A stretch of 64,000 bases of DNA from the NCBI GenBank assembly GCA_002382495.1, contig DFXW01000002.1:51308-115307 (forward strand), given 5' to 3'. Shown here in pieces: positions 36,386-45,252 of the stretch (position 1 is its first letter; each line of letters opens with the position of its first letter). The translations under genes were made by a program, and so were the position numbers. The notes under the pieces are model-generated. The model was not told the origin of the DNA. It saw only the letters and a list, made by a program, of their open reading frames with translations, and did not search any database. This DNA is from Flavobacterium sp. UBA4098 (GTDB lineage Bacteria > Bacteroidota > Bacteroidia > Flavobacteriales > Flavobacteriaceae).

Positions 36386-37057
36386 ATGTTAATAAAATTT
36401 GTTACCCTAGCCCTTCTATTTGTTACTTCAATTATTTTAGATGTGGATACAAAACACTTATCTGCTTTACATAGTGCCACAAATTCCAAAACGGACATTG
36501 AAAATTTGTATGCTAATCTACAAACGAATCATTTTGAATTACCCCAAAGGATTAGTTTTTCAAATGCCTTAAGCGGATTTTATAAATTAAAAGAAAAAGG
36601 GCTAATTAAAAAAAATATTATTACAATAATTGATTTTAGTATTTCTTCTAATTCGAAACGTCTTTGGGTAATCGACTTGGCTTCAAATTCCATTTTGTTT
36701 CAAAGTTTGGTTGCACATGGAAGAAATACAGGAGAAGAATTTGCCAATAGCTTTTCCAACAAAGCCAATTCGTTTAAAAGCAGTTTAGGATTTTATGCCA
36801 CTGGTGAAGTGTATAATGGTAAACACGGATTGTCACTTCGGTTGGATGGGCTCGAAAAAGGAATTAATGACAACGCTAGAACTAGGGGAGTGGTTATGCA
36901 TGCAGCCAATTATGTGTCCAATTCATTTGTGAAAAACAATTCGCGATTGGGAAGAAGTCAAGGTTGTCCAGCCATTCCAACTGCTATTTCTAAAGAAATT
37001 ATTAGCGCTATTAAAGACCAATCCTGTCTTTATATTTACCATCCAAAATTGGTTTAG
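36386..37057 (+). CDS. Murein L,D-transpeptidase catalytic-domain protein
   Basis: A 223-residue exported protein: hydrophobic start MLIKFVTLALLFVTSIIL, a helical linker, and a C-terminal catalytic domain with HAANYVSN and the nucleophile C194 in GRSQGCPAIP. This is the YkuD-like subgroup annotated as murein L,D-transpeptidase catalytic domain family; it would cross-link or modify peptidoglycan in the periplasm. The enzyme activity is inferred from the His/Cys motif. Confidence 0.85.
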   Translation: MLIKFVTLALLFVTSIILDVDTKHLSALHSATNSKTDIENLYANLQTNHFELPQRISFSNALSGFYKLKEKGLIKKNIITIIDFSISSNSKRLWVIDLASNSILFQSLVAHGRNTGEEFANSFSNKANSFKSSLGFYATGEVYNGKHGLSLRLDGLEKGINDNARTRGVVMHAANYVSNSFVKNNSRLGRSQGCPAIPTAISKEIISAIKDQSCLYIYHPKLV

Positions 37058-37064
37058 CCACTAT

Positions 37065-37517
37065 CTACTTAATTTTTTTAAACATTAAAAAATGAGGCCC
37101 CACCTCTTTGATTTCAAATTCGGAGCCAACAATCTCATATCCCATTTTTTGATAAAATCCAACAGCAGAGGTTCGGGCGTTAAACCAAATTAAATCGGCT
37201 TTTTGAGTTGTACAAAATTTTTCTGCTTCCTTCACTAATGCTTCCCCAACACCTTGTTTTTGAAAGGCAGGGAGTACTGCCATTCCTCTAATTTGAAACG
37301 ATTTTTGTGTTATAAAATGGCTATTATCAATCGCAAATAATGAAATTACGCCAATAATTTGGTTGTTTGAATAATAGCCAAAATGATGTGTAGAAACTAA
37401 TTCATCTCCATCAAACTGACAACTTTCAATGGGTTTGCCAGCTCGCAGTACGATATGTCTAACTGGATAAGTTTCTGTTGAAGTGATTTTTTGAATAGAA
37501 TACATCATTTTTTTCAT
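37065..37517 (-). CDS. GNAT-family N-acetyltransferase
   Basis: A 150-residue single GNAT domain. The acetyl-CoA-binding motif A is RGMAVLPAFQKQGVGEALV, and motif B is FYQKMGYEIVG near the C-terminus. The acceptor substrate is unknown. The start could also be the fourth or fifth codon Met; all lie within five residues. It converges with the L,D-transpeptidase gene. Confidence 0.88.
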   Translation of the reverse strand: MKKMMYSIQKITSTETYPVRHIVLRAGKPIESCQFDGDELVSTHHFGYYSNNQIIGVISLFAIDNSHFITQKSFQIRGMAVLPAFQKQGVGEALVKEAEKFCTTQKADLIWFNARTSAVGFYQKMGYEIVGSEFEIKEVGPHFLMFKKIK

Positions 37518-37633
37518 GGTGAAGGGATTGCAAATTAAAGAGATAATAATTTCATACTAAAATATTTATGAAATAATCCGCCCAGTTTCGATGCTGATTT
37601 TATGGAGTTGTATTTTATTTTTTTGAAAAAAAC

Positions 37634-37665
37634 TTGCAATCATGAAAACTAATTATTTATATTTG
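37634..37665 (+). promoter_or_regulatory. Promoter of tRNA-Gly copy 1
   Basis: TTG at 37634-37636 and TATATTTG at 37658-37665 are separated by 21 bases, ending 12 bases before the tRNA. Confidence 0.68.
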
Positions 37666-37677
37666 CACCGTTGTAAT

Positions 37678-37750
<73 letters not shown>

Positions 37751-37752
37751 CT

Positions 37753-37783
37753 AAAACCTCAAATCTGATTTGAGGTTTTTTAT
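37753..37783 (+). terminator. Terminator between the two tRNA-Gly copies
   Basis: The stem AAAACCTCAAAT / ATTTGAGGTTTT with a CTG loop is followed by T residues. The second copy therefore needs read-through or its own promoter. Confidence 0.82.
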
Positions 37784-37796
37784 TTAAATTTTTTTT

Positions 37797-37869
<73 letters not shown>

Positions 37870-37877
37870 CTTTCCAT

Positions 37878-37905
37878 GCCGAAACTAGTGTTTCGGCTTT
37901 TTTTA
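37878..37905 (+). terminator. Terminator after tRNA-Gly copy 2
   Basis: The stem GCCGAAAC / GTTTCGGC with a TAGT loop is followed by seven T residues. It overlaps the last bases of the convergent pepE gene. Confidence 0.87.
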
Positions 37906-38610
37906 TTTTACAAAACGTAAATCAGTTCCGCTTTCAAGTTCTTCAGCTTGTTGATTTTGTCTAAAAAGGCGAGCTTTTAGATTTCCTTTTAGTACGATGG
38001 AGTCGCCTTTTATGACTAACCAGCTTCCTTCACGTAAACCTAAAACAGGGATGGAATTGAATTCGTGGAATTCCTTGATTCGATCTTCTCTGGTTTCTCC
38101 CATATGGTTTTCAGGTCCGTCAGAATTTATGTAATGTGGATTCAAATTAAACGGAATCATGCCTAAACTTTGAAAACTCTGAGGATAAACAATAGGCATA
38201 TCATTGGTAGTTTGGATCGTTAAACCCGCAATATTACTTCCGGCGCTAGTTCCAAGATAAGGTGTTCCACTTTTTAGTTTTTGAGCTAAAACTTCCATCA
38301 ATTGGTTTTTATACAATTGGGAAACTAGCACAAATGTGTTTCCACCACCGGTAAAAATCCCCTCAGCATTATGAATGGCTTCAACAGGATTTTCAAATTC
38401 ATGAATTCCTTTGACAGCAATATTTATTTTGGCGAAAGCCAAGGCTACCTTTGCAGTATATTCCTCATGGGTTATTCCACCAGGTCTAGCAAATGGAATA
38501 AATAGTAAGGTAGTACACTCTTTGAAATGGATTTGTAATTCAGGTAATAAATACTCTAAGTAACCACTTCCATATACCGTTGAGGTACTAGCCAATAGTA
38601 TATTTTTCAT
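37903..38610 (-). CDS. pepE: Peptidase E (alpha-aspartyl dipeptidase)
   Basis: A 235-residue S51-family serine peptidase that cleaves Asp-Xaa dipeptides. The nucleophile lies in GTSAGSN, with IFTGGGNTF upstream and the His segment NPHYINSDGPENHMGETREDR downstream. The upstream in-frame ATG at 38667 adds 19 residues that do not fit the family start, so I use 38610 (MKNILLASTSTVYG). The enzyme is cytoplasmic and stands alone. Confidence 0.9.
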   Translation of the reverse strand: MKNILLASTSTVYGSGYLEYLLPELQIHFKECTTLLFIPFARPGGITHEEYTAKVALAFAKINIAVKGIHEFENPVEAIHNAEGIFTGGGNTFVLVSQLYKNQLMEVLAQKLKSGTPYLGTSAGSNIAGLTIQTTNDMPIVYPQSFQSLGMIPFNLNPHYINSDGPENHMGETREDRIKEFHEFNSIPVLGLREGSWLVIKGDSIVLKGNLKARLFRQNQQAEELESGTDLRFVK

Positions 38611-38751
38611 TTTCAAAATCAATTTTTGGTAATGTAAAGGTACACAATCCCCTTTTTTAATTAACAAATAATTACCATCTCATTAGTATTTATTTGGAGG
38701 TTACTCTACTATTTTTGTGAACTGTTTTGTGTAATTGGAATTAGCTCACTT

Positions 38752-39486
38752 ATGATTCGACTACTTTTTTTTATCCTTTTTTGGTGTACTACTACTCTTT
38801 TTGGGCAAAACAGCGGTGTCGTAGTATGTCGCGGAAAAGTGAATGCTGAGATGACTGAATTAGAGGGTATTTATGTAATTAATTTGAATACCGAAAATGC
38901 CACCATAACAGACTCAAAAGGTTTTTTTACTATTAATGCTAAAGTCGGAGATAGTTTACTTTTGTATTCGGTACAATTCAAGTCGGTTAATAAAATAATA
39001 ACAACACAGGACCTTAGTAGTTTGTTTATTGTCAATATGTATCCCATAATGAATGAATTGAAAGAAGTGGTTGTAAAGCGACCAACAGTTTCAGCAGAAT
39101 CGTTGGGAATAATTCCATATGGTCAAAAGAAGTATACGCCAGCGGAGCGAAAATATGCAGTTGCATCTTCTGGGAGGTTAAATCCGATGGGATTAGATCC
39201 ATTATTAAATTATTTTTCGGGTCGTACTGCTATGTTGAAAAAGGAATTGGAGGTAGAGAAAAAAGAAGGCTATTTAGTTCAACTTGAAAACCTATTTGAT
39301 AATAATCATTACGTGAATACTTTACACATTCCTTCAGATTACGTAAAAGGCTTTATGTATTTTGCGGTAGAAAATCCAAAATTCACTAGAGTTTTAAAAA
39401 CCAAAAACCGAACTTCTATAGAATTTTTGATGAGTGAATTAGCCACACAATACATTCAAATCATTACTCCCCAAAATACCAAATAG
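38752..39486 (+). CDS. Exported protein with a carboxypeptidase-regulatory-like (CarbopepD_reg-2) domain
   Basis: A 244-residue protein with signal peptide MIRLLFFILFWCTTTLFGQ. Residues about 25-110 form the beta-sandwich domain seen at the N-terminus of many Bacteroidetes outer-membrane proteins (CRGKVNAEMTELEGIYVINL, then TDSKGFFTINAKVGDSLL, then NELKEVVV). The C-terminal half has no recognised domain. It precedes two more exported-protein genes on the same strand (DUF6702 and M1 peptidase). A TATTTTTG box is at 38710-38717. Confidence 0.8.
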   Translation: MIRLLFFILFWCTTTLFGQNSGVVVCRGKVNAEMTELEGIYVINLNTENATITDSKGFFTINAKVGDSLLLYSVQFKSVNKIITTQDLSSLFIVNMYPIMNELKEVVVKRPTVSAESLGIIPYGQKKYTPAERKYAVASSGRLNPMGLDPLLNYFSGRTAMLKKELEVEKKEGYLVQLENLFDNNHYVNTLHIPSDYVKGFMYFAVENPKFTRVLKTKNRTSIEFLMSELATQYIQIITPQNTK

Positions 39487-39542
39487 CATCTTTTGCTATC
39501 AAATTTTACTGGTAATATCAAAACAATTCCTATTTTTGAAAA

Positions 39543-40046
39543 ATGAAAAAAATAGTTGTAGTCGCTTTTCTCGCTTTGGTACTTTGTAGTCTATCAGCTT
39601 TTGAAATCCATAAGTTTTATATGGCTATTTTTCAGGTCAATTATGCTCCCGAAAAGAAAATGCTACAAATTACATCCCGAATCTTTATGGACGATTTGAA
39701 CCTAGCTCTTGAGAAAAAATATGGTAAAAAAACCAATTTAGGTTTAGAAAAAGAAACTGTAGAAGATTTGAATTTACTCAAAAAATACTTTAACGAGAAT
39801 TTGATTATCAAAGTAAACGGTCAATCAAAACCTGTTGTTTTTATGAGTAAAGATGTAGAAGGAGATGTATTGATTTCCTATTGTCGGGTTTCCGATGTTG
39901 CTAAATTACAATCAGCCGAAATAACCAATACAGTTTTAACACATTGGAATTCAGAACAACAAAATATTTTACATTGTACTGCTTTTGGTGAAAAGAAAAC
40001 CGTTCTTTTTACCGCTTCGAACAAAACGGAAGTGTTAAAATTTTAA
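39543..40046 (+). CDS. Exported DUF6702-family protein
   Basis: A 167-residue protein with signal peptide MKKIVVVAFLALVLCSLSA. The mature part begins FEIHKFYMAIFQVNYAPEKKMLQITSRIF, followed by DDLNLALEKK, a pattern I associate with DUF6702, often encoded next to M1 peptidases in flavobacteria. Function is unknown. A TATTTTTG box at 39531-39538 ends only four bases before the ATG. Confidence 0.78.
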   Translation: MKKIVVVAFLALVLCSLSAFEIHKFYMAIFQVNYAPEKKMLQITSRIFMDDLNLALEKKYGKKTNLGLEKETVEDLNLLKKYFNENLIIKVNGQSKPVVFMSKDVEGDVLISYCRVSDVAKLQSAEITNTVLTHWNSEQQNILHCTAFGEKKTVLFTASNKTEVLKF

Positions 40047-40102
40047 ATCTAATTCTTCTATTTGTTAAAAAGTAGTATTTTCACAAGCTAAAATTCCCCA
40101 AA

Positions 40103-42346
40103 ATGAAAAAAATCGCATTATTATTACTGTTACCAGTAATCGCATTGGCTCAGGAGAAGCCTGCAGCCGTAGCTCCGAAACAAACCGGAAAATACGATAC
40201 GAATAAATTCAGTCAGATGTACGATTTATTGGCTACGCCCAATATGTATCGTTCGGCTTCAGGGGCACCTGGACCGGCTTATTATCAACAACAAGCCGAT
40301 TATAAAATTGACATTGAATTAGACGATAAGAATTCAAAATTAATGGGTGCTGAAACAGTAACCTACACCAATAATTCACCAGATACCTTAGAGTATTTAT
40401 GGGTGCAGTTGGATCAAAATCAACAAGCTAAAACTTCCCAGACACCTTTGGCAGAAAGCCAAAGAATAGATCAGGTGTTGCCTGCGGATAAATTTGCTTC
40501 AGATTATTTGAGACAAAAACCAGATCGTGGTTTTCATATTGAGTATGTAAAAGATGTAAAAGGTGCGCCTTTGTCTTATACGATTAATCAAACGATGATG
40601 CGCATTAATTTGCCTGTGCCAATGAAACCCGGTTCGACATTTACCTTTTCTACTAAATGGTGGTACAACATCAATAATTACAGAAAAGAAGGTGGACGTT
40701 CTGGTTACGAAGCATTTGAGAAAGACAGTAATAAAATCTATGTAATTGCTCAGTTTTATCCAAGAATGGCAGTTTATAATGATGTAGAAGGTTGGCAAAA
40801 TATGCAGTTCTGGGGAAGCGGAGAGTTTGCCTTGCCTTTTGGAAATTTTGATGTAAACATTACCGTTCCAGCAGATCACATTATTGAAGCAACAGGAGAA
40901 TTAACGAATCGTGCTGAAGTATTTACTCCTACTCAATTGAAACGCTACGAATTAGCGCAAAAAACATTTGATAAACCAGTTGTAATTGTGACACAAGAAG
41001 AAGCAACAGCAGCTGAAAAAGGATTTTCAGACAAGAAAAAAACATGGAAATTTAGTGCTAGAAATGTAAGAGATTTTGGAATTGCTTCTTCAAGAAAATT
41101 TATTTTTGACGCTATGGCGGTAAAATTAAGTACTAAAACCGTTATGGCTACTTCAGTATATCCAAAAGAAGCGAATCCGTTATGGGGAGAAACGTCTACA
41201 CGAACTGTGGCGCATACTTTAAAAAGTTACTCTTCTCATACTTTTGATTATCCGTATCCAAAAGCAGTTTCTGTTTCGGCAGAAGATCAAGGAATGGAAT
41301 ATCCAATGATTTGTTGGAATTTTGGACGACCTGATGAAAATGGAGTGACAAGTGAGCAAGTAAAAAACGGAATGATTGGAGTTGTTGTTCATGAAGTAGG
41401 ACATAACTTTTTTCCAATGATTGTAAATTCTGATGAGCGTCAATGGACCTGGATGGATGAAGGATTAAACTCTTTTATGGAATATATGGCCGAACAAGAA
41501 TTGGGGACTAATTTTCCATCAAGACGTGGACCAGCCAAAAACATTGTTCCGTATATGAGTGGTGACCAAAAATTCCTAGAGCCGATAATGTCTAATTCAG
41601 AAAATATTTATCAATTTGGTAATAACGCTTACGGGAAACCTGCTACTGGATTGAATATTTTAAGAGAAACAATCATGGGTCGCGAATTGTTTGATCATGC
41701 GTTTAAAGTATATGCTAACCGTTGGAAATTCAAACACCCAACACCAGAAGACTTTTTCAGAACAATGGAAGATGCTTCAGGAGTTGATTTGGATTGGTTC
41801 TTTAGAGGTTGGTTTTACTCCACTGATTTTGTTGATATTGGATTGGAAGACGTGAAACAATATTATGTTTCTGAAACAGCTACTTCAGATCTAAAAGATG
41901 TAAAAGTGAGAAAAGGGCGTTTTGGTCTAGATAAAGGACCATTTGTCTATTTGGTTTCAGGACAAAATGCAGAGTTAAATCCAAAAGATAAAAAAGCGCT
42001 AAAAATTGAAGACGTTAAATTGCTTTCTGACTATGTAGATCAAAATCTATCTGCTGAAGAAAAAGCCAATTTGAAAGCTCCAAACTATTTTTACGAAGTG
42101 ACGTTTAACAAACCGGGTGGTATGATAATGCCAATTTTAGTTGAATTGACTTATGAAGATGATTCAACGGAGAGCTTCAAATATCCAGCTCAAATTTGGA
42201 GAAAAAATAATGATACGGCTCGAAAAGTATTTGCTACTCATAAAGCGGTAAAGAAAATACAAATAGATCCAAAATTAGAAACTGCAGATATTGATGTTAC
42301 CAATAACACTTGGCCAAAACAAGAGGTAAAATCAAAATTTGAATAA
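40103..42346 (+). CDS. M1-family metallopeptidase (aminopeptidase)
   Basis: A 747-residue zinc peptidase with signal peptide MKKIALLLLLPVIALAQ. The zinc site HEVGH is at 430-434 with the third ligand E453 exactly 18 residues further (WMDEGLNSFME), as required for gluzincins. The substrate-site motif reads SAEDQGMEYPMI rather than the canonical GAMEN. The C-terminal region (about 600-747) is beta-rich. It is likely periplasmic or surface-associated and digests peptides. A strong terminator follows. Confidence 0.9.
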   Translation: MKKIALLLLLPVIALAQEKPAAVAPKQTGKYDTNKFSQMYDLLATPNMYRSASGAPGPAYYQQQADYKIDIELDDKNSKLMGAETVTYTNNSPDTLEYLWVQLDQNQQAKTSQTPLAESQRIDQVLPADKFASDYLRQKPDRGFHIEYVKDVKGAPLSYTINQTMMRINLPVPMKPGSTFTFSTKWWYNINNYRKEGGRSGYEAFEKDSNKIYVIAQFYPRMAVYNDVEGWQNMQFWGSGEFALPFGNFDVNITVPADHIIEATGELTNRAEVFTPTQLKRYELAQKTFDKPVVIVTQEEATAAEKGFSDKKKTWKFSARNVRDFGIASSRKFIFDAMAVKLSTKTVMATSVYPKEANPLWGETSTRTVAHTLKSYSSHTFDYPYPKAVSVSAEDQGMEYPMICWNFGRPDENGVTSEQVKNGMIGVVVHEVGHNFFPMIVNSDERQWTWMDEGLNSFMEYMAEQELGTNFPSRRGPAKNIVPYMSGDQKFLEPIMSNSENIYQFGNNAYGKPATGLNILRETIMGRELFDHAFKVYANRWKFKHPTPEDFFRTMEDASGVDLDWFFRGWFYSTDFVDIGLEDVKQYYVSETATSDLKDVKVRKGRFGLDKGPFVYLVSGQNAELNPKDKKALKIEDVKLLSDYVDQNLSAEEKANLKAPNYFYEVTFNKPGGMIMPILVELTYEDDSTESFKYPAQIWRKNNDTARKVFATHKAVKKIQIDPKLETADIDVTNNTWPKQEVKSKFE

Positions 42347-42359
42347 CTTAAATTAGAAT

Positions 42360-42389
42360 AAAGGCTCCGAATGGAGCCTTTATTTTTTT
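42360..42389 (+). terminator. Terminator after the M1 peptidase gene
   Basis: The stem AAAGGCTCC / GGAGCCTTT with a GAAT loop is followed by ATTTTTTT. Confidence 0.9.
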
Positions 42390-42455
42390 ATGATAATTTT
42401 AAAATAGTCCGTCTTGAAATTTGGTATATTTGTGTCCAAGAAAAAATAATTAATT

Positions 42456-42857
42456 ATGTTTGGAATAGGTGGAGGTGAATTAATTTTCATCATGTTTATT
42501 GTTCTTATGCTATTTGGTTCTGATAAAGTTCCTGAAATAGCGCGTACTGTTGGTAAAACAATGGCGCAAATTAAAAACGCGACAAACGATATCAAATCTG
42601 AAATCCAAAAAGGGGCTGAGGCTAATGGATTTGACAAACAATCATTAGCTGATTTGACTGGAAATATCACTGCTGAAATTGATAAAGCGAAAGAAAATCT
42701 ATTAGGTGACACTAGTACTATAACTGATTTTTCAACCACGGTAACTTCTGAAATAACCCAAGTACAAAATGGGCTTTCTGTTGAAGAAAACAAAATCGAA
42801 GTTGTAGCTGTAGCAAAAGAAGAAGAGGTTGAAGGACCAATAAAACGCCAAATGTAA
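42456..42857 (+). CDS. tatA: TatA/TatE-family twin-arginine translocase subunit
   Basis: A 133-residue protein with the TatA layout: periplasmic start MFGIGGG, one membrane helix (ELIFIMFIVLMLFG), the hinge Phe-Gly, then the amphipathic helix (SDKVPEIARTVGKTMAQI) and an unstructured acidic tail. TatA forms the folded-protein export pore with TatC. No tatC is in the window. Its stop overlaps the PAP2 start in TAATG. A TATATTTG box is at 42425-42432. Confidence 0.88.
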   Translation: MFGIGGGELIFIMFIVLMLFGSDKVPEIARTVGKTMAQIKNATNDIKSEIQKGAEANGFDKQSLADLTGNITAEIDKAKENLLGDTSTITDFSTTVTSEITQVQNGLSVEENKIEVVAVAKEEEVEGPIKRQM

Positions 42858-43414
42858 TGCTTGAAAAAGTACTTCAGTTAGATGTTCAATTATTGGTTTT
42901 TTTGAACGGTTTAGGCTCCACTACTTTTGATGGGCTTTGGCTATTTATTACCAAACAATCTAACTGGACTCCCTTTTTTGTGTTGCTTTTGTATTTGATT
43001 TATAAAAAGATAGGTGGTAGATCAACGCTTTATTTACTGTTGTTTATTTCGCTTTTATTGATTGCAACGGATCAGACAACCAATTTATTTAAAGTCACGT
43101 TTCAACGTTTAAGACCTTGTAACAATCCAGAAATTAACACCATTATTCGATTGGTTAAGCCGAGTAATTCGTTTAGTTTCTTTTCAGGTCATGCCGCCAA
43201 CTCAATGGCAACCATGACGTTCTTATTCCTGCTTTTAAAAAAGTATTATCGTTATGCTTTTCTGGTTTTCTTATTTCCTTTGATTTTTGCGTACAGCCGG
43301 ATCTATTTAGGATTACATTACCCATTGGATATTTTGACTGGTTATTTGTTTGGCGCTAGCTTTGGATTTATAGCCTACAAATTGTATCAAAAATACGTTT
43401 TAAAGAACTCTTGA
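42857..43414 (+). CDS. PAP2-family membrane phosphatase
   Basis: A 185-residue polytopic membrane protein with the three PAP2 motifs: K-x(6)-RP (KVTFQRLRP), FSGH in FFSGHAANS and SR-x(5)-H-x(3)-D (SRIYLGLHYPLD). It probably dephosphorylates lipid phosphates such as undecaprenyl diphosphate or phosphatidic acid; the exact substrate is unknown. It is translationally coupled to tatA and overlaps the convergent O-methyltransferase gene by 15 bases. Confidence 0.88.
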   Translation: MLEKVLQLDVQLLVFLNGLGSTTFDGLWLFITKQSNWTPFFVLLLYLIYKKIGGRSTLYLLLFISLLLIATDQTTNLFKVTFQRLRPCNNPEINTIIRLVKPSNSFSFFSGHAANSMATMTFLFLLLKKYYRYAFLVFLFPLIFAYSRIYLGLHYPLDILTGYLFGASFGFIAYKLYQKYVLKNS

Positions 43415-44041
43415 AACCGTTAATCCGTCTCGGATAGGTAATAAAACCGTTTCTACTCTAGGATCATTCTTTAGTAATTGATTGTACTCTAAAAGTATTT
43501 TAGTGCTCAAATCATTTTTTTGAAGTGGTTCCAAAACTTTGCCACTCCACAATACATTATCCGATAAAATGATGCCGCCTTTATTCATCTTTGGAACAAT
43601 CATTTCAAAATAATTGATGTAGTTTTCTTTGTCTGCATCGATAAAAACCAAATCGAATTTCAAATCCAAACCCGGAATAATGTCGATAGCTTCTCCCAAA
43701 TGTTGCACAATTTGTTTGCCCCAAGGTGATTTGTCAAAATGTTTACGCTGAAAATCAATTAACTCTTCTTTGATGTCAATGGTGTGTAATTGTCCTTCAT
43801 CTTGCATTCCCTCACACAAACACAAAGCAGAATAACCTGTGTAAGTTCCGATTTCAAGAATATTTACTGGGCGAATTAATTTAGACAACATACTCAAAAC
43901 ACGGCCTTGAAAGTGACCACTTAGCATTCTTGGCAACAAAATTTTTTGGTAGGTTTCTTTGTTTAAAGCCGCTAAATGTTGCGGTTCTTTTTCAGAATGT
44001 TGTTCGATATAATCTTCGAGTTCTTGAGAAATGAAGTGCAT
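43400..44041 (-). CDS. O-methyltransferase (class I, caffeoyl-CoA type)
   Basis: A 213-residue SAM-dependent O-methyltransferase. Motif I is NILEIGTYTGYSALCL, and the metal-site segments are FDLVFIDADKENY and ILSDNVLWSGKV, where Asp/Asp/Asn bind a divalent metal. Bacterial homologues include tRNA-modifying TrmR-like enzymes and small-molecule methyltransferases; the substrate is not decided. It lies divergent from rlmN. Confidence 0.88.
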   Translation of the reverse strand: MHFISQELEDYIEQHSEKEPQHLAALNKETYQKILLPRMLSGHFQGRVLSMLSKLIRPVNILEIGTYTGYSALCLCEGMQDEGQLHTIDIKEELIDFQRKHFDKSPWGKQIVQHLGEAIDIIPGLDLKFDLVFIDADKENYINYFEMIVPKMNKGGIILSDNVLWSGKVLEPLQKNDLSTKILLEYNQLLKNDPRVETVLLPIRDGLTVSRVL

Positions 44042-44147
44042 TGGATAGTTTTTTCGATTGTGGCAAAGTTATCAAATTATCAAATCCCACAAGAGCATTT
44101 ATTCGAATTGATGAAATATATCAACAAATACTCCTTAAATTTGCGCC

Positions 44148-45188
44148 ATGCCAATCGAGAAAAAAGACATACGCGCCTTATCCAAAGACCAATTGCGAGA
44201 TTTTTTTGTTTCCAATGGAGACAAAGCCTTTCGAGGCAACCAAGTGTACGAATGGTTGTGGAGCAAAGGAGCACATTCTTTTGATGATATGACCAATGTG
44301 GCTAAGCCAACCCGTCAAATGTTAGAAGAACACTTTGTGATCAATCATATCAAAGTGGACACGATGCAACGAAGTGAAGATGGTACGGTTAAAAATGCCG
44401 TTCGTTTGCACGACGGATTGATTGTAGAATCGGTTTTAATCCCAACGGAAACTAGAACTACGGCTTGTGTTTCGAGTCAGGTGGGATGTAGCTTGGATTG
44501 TAACTTTTGTGCTACTGCTCGTTTGAAGCGCATGCGAAATTTGGAACCAGGAGAAATTTACGACCAGGTTGTCGCTATTGATAGAGAAAGCCGTTTGTAT
44601 TACAATCACCCTTTATCCAACATTGTTTTTATGGGAATGGGAGAACCTTTGATGAATTACAATAATGTCATCAAAGCGATTGATATGATTACTTCGCCAG
44701 AAGGTCTAGGTATGTCTCCTAAACGAATCATGGTTTCTACTTCGGGTGTGCCCAAGATGATTAAAAAATTAGCAGATGATGGGGTCAAATTCAAATTGGC
44801 CGTTTCGTTGCACTCGGCAATTGATGAAATTCGTTCTCGTATTATGCCTTTTAGCGAAAACTTTCCTTTAGCTGATTTGCGTGAAGCATTGGAATATTGG
44901 TACCGAAAAACGAAAAGTAAGATATCTTACGAATATGTAGTTTGGAAAGGAATCAACGATGACAAAGCCTCGGTAGATGCCTTAGTGAAGTTTTGCAAAT
45001 ACGTTCCTTGTAAAGTAAATCTTATCGAATACAATCCAATTGATGATGGCGAATTCCAACAAGCCTCTGAAGAAGCCATTGCTGCTTACATAAAAGGATT
45101 AGAAGCGATTGGAATTGTAGTCAAAGTACGAAGAAGCCGCGGAAAAGATATTGATGCCGCTTGTGGGCAATTGGCGAATAAATCCTAA
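44148..45188 (+). CDS. rlmN: Dual-specificity 23S rRNA A2503 / tRNA A37 C2-methyltransferase
   Basis: RlmN is a radical SAM enzyme forming 2-methyladenosine in 23S rRNA and some tRNAs. The cluster cysteines are C114, C118 and C121 (GCSLDCNFC), and the methyl-carrying cysteine C339 is near the end (DAACGQLANKS); RLKRMRNLEPGEI and VFMGMGEPLMNY are typical. The 346-residue length is normal. A TAAATTTG box (44136-44143) stops four bases before the ATG. Confidence 0.96.
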   Translation: MPIEKKDIRALSKDQLRDFFVSNGDKAFRGNQVYEWLWSKGAHSFDDMTNVAKPTRQMLEEHFVINHIKVDTMQRSEDGTVKNAVRLHDGLIVESVLIPTETRTTACVSSQVGCSLDCNFCATARLKRMRNLEPGEIYDQVVAIDRESRLYYNHPLSNIVFMGMGEPLMNYNNVIKAIDMITSPEGLGMSPKRIMVSTSGVPKMIKKLADDGVKFKLAVSLHSAIDEIRSRIMPFSENFPLADLREALEYWYRKTKSKISYEYVVWKGINDDKASVDALVKFCKYVPCKVNLIEYNPIDDGEFQQASEEAIAAYIKGLEAIGIVVKVRRSRGKDIDAACGQLANKS

Positions 45189-45212
45189 TGATACTATTAA
45201 TTTAATACTCTA

Positions 45213-45246
45213 TTGGCTTTAAAAATTTAATCATTTTGTATCTTTG
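45213..45246 (+). promoter_or_regulatory. Promoter of the polyprenyl synthase gene
   Basis: TTG at 45213-45215 and TATCTTTG at 45239-45246 are spaced by 23 bases, and the box ends six bases before the ATG at 45253. Confidence 0.5.
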
Positions 45247-45252
45247 GAGTCA